Of a DNA stretch of 5,533 nt, positions 5,511 to 5,533 are shown one piece after another. A program made the translations under genes and the position numbers. The notes beneath the pieces are model-generated. The model did not search any database and had not been told where the DNA came from. It was given only the letters and a program-made list of their open reading frames with translations. Within the stretch, counting starts at the first letter, position 1; every line of letters begins with the position of its first letter. The DNA is from an uncultured Clostridia bacterium (lineage in GTDB: Bacteria; Bacillota; Clostridia; Lachnospirales; Anaerotignaceae). Location of the stretch: the NCBI GenBank assembly GCA_947036475.1, contig CAMQRG010000133.1, forward strand, positions 1-5,533. The letters are read 5' to 3'.

Positions 5511-5533
5511 CTGTCTCTTATACACATCTCCGA
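5511..5533. other. Illumina Nextera (Tn5 mosaic end) adapter, not genomic
   Basis: CTGTCTCTTATACACATCT (5511-5529) is exactly the 19-base Tn5 mosaic end used in Nextera libraries. The next four bases, CCGA, match the continuation of the read-through adapter. It sits at the very end of the window, as expected of untrimmed adapter at a contig end, and there is no transposase or IS50 sequence next to it. Confidence 0.95.

Noticed and set aside
5511..5529. Natural Tn5/IS50 transposon end
   Set aside because: The 19 bases followed by CCGA match the commercial adapter, lie exactly at the contig end, and no transposon sequence adjoins.

Overview
The window looks like a whole short contig from a low- to mid-GC Gram-positive anaerobe of the Clostridia (Firmicutes). 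The support is strong AGGAGG-type ribosome binding sites, a TTG start and a GTG start, a lipoprotein solute-binding protein, RNase J as the mRNA-decay nuclease, and a TudS-like protein of a type I associate with clostridia. I cannot name the genus. The left edge lies inside a tandem repeat. The right edge is the Tn5/Nextera adapter (5511-5533), so native sequence ends at 5510.

Left region (1-420): 114-bp tandem repeats, two full copies plus a diverged, internally deleted third copy. A degenerate remnant of the repeat core lies just before the first gene. The repeat is a multiple of three, so it leaves a spurious open frame that I do not regard as a gene. Next comes ribonuclease J (430-2211, +), with an intact metallo-beta-lactamase catalytic site and a lysine-rich N-terminal extension, closed by a clear intrinsic terminator (2242-2279).

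Middle (2281-2846, +): a small TudS/DUF523-related protein with three conserved cysteine motifs. It can only be read whole by correcting a one-base frame error near its start. The body carries the His-Cys, Cys-Pro-Glu and Ser-Pro-Ser-Cys-Gly motifs, but no usable start codon lies in its own frame.

Right half (2920-5422, -): a complete polar amino acid ABC importer operon transcribed leftward: lipoprotein binding protein, then membrane permease, then ATPase. Permease and ATPase overlap by 11 bases. A 228-bp structured spacer with a terminator-like hairpin, a possible G-quadruplex and other inverted repeats separates the binding protein from the permease, and may set binding protein above permease in expression. 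The operon and the TudS-like gene converge on a shared bidirectional terminator (2859-2894).

I found no undescribed multi-gene system. The points most worth following up are the frameshifted TudS-like gene, the structured spacer inside the transporter operon, the repeat array at the left edge, and the adapter at the right edge.
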